Source: Carettochelys insculpta (lineage: Eukaryota; Chordata; Testudines; Carettochelyidae). Taken from it: 64,000 bases of DNA. Position 1 is the first letter of the stretch, and every line of letters begins with the position of its first letter. The notes beneath the pieces were generated by a model. The model was not told where the DNA came from and did no database searches. It worked only from the letters and a program-made list of their open reading frames with translations. Both the position numbers and the translations under genes were made by a program. Below are positions 40,301 through 43,300 of the stretch, piece after piece. The stretch lies in NCBI RefSeq assembly GCF_033958435.1, contig NC_134138.1:269429798-269493797 (forward strand). The letters are read 5' to 3'.

Positions 40301-43300
40301 GCCCCAAGGACAGCGGTGCCATGTCCCTCACAGGAGTGCATCAGCCCCTGCCCCCCCCCCAGCACGACAGTGCCATGCCCCATCCCCGGGGCTGGGGGGA
40401 GCGGAACCTCTAGGGTCCCCCGGGAGGAGGGGGAGGGACACCCAGCAGCAGCAGCAGCAGCAGCAGCAGCATGTGATGGAGTGGGGGGAGTGCAAATGCG
40501 AGTCTCAGGCTAGATATGAGCAACAAGCTGAATAGCTCCCAGTGGCTAAGGATGATCCTGGGGATACAACTGGCAGGTTACACCTCTGCCCTGAACAAAG
40601 AGGAGGGAGGAGCCGAGCTGGGTTTGAATTGGGGGCCGCAGTTAGAGGCTAGGGGAAGGGAGAGCTGGAAGGCAGCCAGCCTGAGGAGGGGGAAAGCTAC
40701 ACCCCAGAGGGGCACCCCTCGGGGTCTTCTCCCCAGGACGGGTTGGAAGGACTGTCTCTGACTGCTGTACTGTCACTTCTGGGAGAAAATGGGCATCTGT
40801 TGCCTAAGAAACCTCTCCTGTCAGACCCTGCTGAGTCAAGTGAGAGTCACTCCCGCCGGGGCACGGGGTGCAGTGCAGGGGGACCCTTGAACCCCATCAC
40901 AGCAGCATCTCCCAGGGACAGGGATGGGGAACCTGCAGCACAGGGGTGGGGGTGGGGGGACAAGGGCCACGGCTCGGGGCCCACACTAATGACTGTCTCC
41001 ACTCTTCTTCCCCCACTCCTGCGTTCCGCAGCTGCACCATCAGAAGGACTGGAGAGTGCCAGCGAGGCTTCAGTGGTCCCGGAATCCCCTCTGGGGCCAT
41101 CGCTCCAGGCCAGCCCCTCGGTGGAGGACCAACCGGCCCCACAGCGGGCAAGACGGCAGACCCAGCACCACCACCCGACGGCGATGGACCCCCAGCTGCT
41201 GGCCCTCCACCGCCGGCAGGTGGAGGTCGCCGAGCAGCGGCTGTGGGTGGAGCGACGCCGCCTCCACCTCCAGGAGCGGGCGCTGGCCTGGCGCCAAGAG
41301 GCATGGGGGGGCCTACATGGAGACCGTTAACCGCATAGCTGACTACCTGGCCCCCCATGTCGCGCCGGCCGCCGCTGTGCCCGCCCTGACTGCTCCACCC
41401 GCCGCGCCACCCACTGGTCCTGTCGTTGCCACGCCATCCGCCATCACCCTGCCACCCAGGGCCATTCCGCCGAGGGAGACCTGGGGCCAGCTGACACTCG
41501 CCGGCCGTATCTGCTGGTCCGCCCGGCCCCCAGCCAGGGCTGCGGCCAAGGCGGGGCTCCCAGCCGCCCACCCCCAGTGCTGGACTATAGGGGCATGGGG
41601 CCCAGGACGTGCCCCACCCCTTGTATATATTCCCTCCACTGTTTTGTTCTTTGCATTGTATATAGTTTGTATTTATTTATTTGTGCCCCCCGTTTGCCCA
41701 GTCTGATCCTTCCCCCCCATGTAAATAGTTCTCCCCTTCCTTGTTATCCCTGGTTTTTTTTTGTTAATATATACATACACTTTTCATATTTAAGTTAGTT
41801 AGAAGTCCCTGTATATAGTTAGTTTTAGTTAGAACAGAGTTCAAAGTAAACAAGTTTGATTTCACAAACAAGTGTCTGCTTTTATTTGTCCAGGAAAAGT
41901 TGGGGGGGGGGGTGCTGTTGGGTGCTCTGTGGTGTGGGCGTAGGGGCAGGGAGTGTTGTGGAGGATGGGGGGGGGCAGTGGGGGGGCCTACCAGCGTTCA
42001 CCCCATGGCCTCATCGAAGTGGGCCCGCAGGGCCTCCCGGACCCGGGTCCCTTCGGGGTCCACCTGGCGACTGGGGGCAGCGGGTGGCTGCACATCGGTC
42101 CTGTCGGCCTCCACAGCCCAGCCCTGAAAGAAGGCCTTCCCCTTGCTCTCCACCAGATTGTGTAGGGCGCTGCACGCACCCACAATCTGGAGGATGTTGG
42201 TGGGGCCCGCATCCAGGCGGGTAAGGAGACATCTCCAGCGCCCTTTGAGGCGGCCAAATGAGCGCTCCACCACCTGGCGTGCGTGGTTCAGGCGCAGGTT
42301 GAAGCGCTCCTGGCTGGCAGAGAGATGGTCCGTGTACGGGTGCATAAGCCAGGGCCGGAGGGGGTATGCCATCTGCGATGATGCAGAGGGGCATGGTGGT
42401 GTCCCCCACAGGGATCTCCCACTGGGGGATGTAGGTCCCCGCCTCCAGCCGGCGGCACAGGCCCAAGTTCCGGAAAACCCGGGCGTCGTGGGTGCTGCCA
42501 GGCCAGCCCACATAAATGTCCTGGAAACGGCCCCGGCTGTCCACCAAGGCCTGGAGGACCACTGAGTGGTAGCCCTTCCGGTTTATGTAGCATCCTCCAC
42601 TGTGCACCGGGGCGCAGATGGGGATGAGAGTCCCATCCAGAGCCCCGAAGCAATTGGGGAAGCCCAGGGTGGCAAAGCCCACGATGGTGGCATCTGGGTC
42701 CCCCAGCCTCATGAGCCTGTGGAAGAGCATGGCGTTGATGGCGCGCACGACCTGCAGGGGCAGCACATGGGAGAGCACCAATGAGGGGCGAGCAGGGTGT
42801 GCGTGGCCCTCCCCTCCCAGGGCCCCCCTGCCCTCCCCTCCCCTGCCCTGCCAGGGCTGCCTCCCCCCGCGGGTCCTCTTACCTCCATGAGGCCTTGCCG
42901 ACGCCAAGCTGCTGTCCCACGGATCGGTAGCTGTCTGGAGCGGCCAGCTTCCAGACAGCGATGCCGACCCGTTTCTTCACTGGGAGGGCACGCTGCATGG
43001 CGGTGTCCTGGTGCCTGAGTGTGGGGGTGAGCCACTGGCATAGCTCCATAAATGTCTGCCGGCTCATTCTGAAGTTCCTGAGCCAGCGGTCGTCGTCCCA
43101 CTCCCCAAGCACCAGCCGCTCCCACCAGTCGGTGCTGGTGGGGTAGCTCCACAGCCGCCGGCGTGTGAGACGGGGTGGGGGGGTCGGGGTGCTGCAGGGT
43201 TGGGGGTTGAGTCCTCCTCCCCTGCGGGCCGCTCCTCCTCCTGTGTGGCAAGCAGGTGCTCAGCTGCCTCCTGCATGGCATGGAGCAGGGCGAGCCCTGC

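Noticed and set aside
39466..40383. 305-codon open frame on the minus strand
   Set aside because: Antisense shadow of the Harbinger Myb exon in very GC-rich DNA; no domain, low-complexity Gly/Pro/Arg content.
40897..41571. 224-codon minus frame and 216-codon plus frame (41056-41706)
   Set aside because: GC-rich, stop-poor DNA overlapping Myb exon 2. Only the frame continuing exon 1 has a splice-consistent product.
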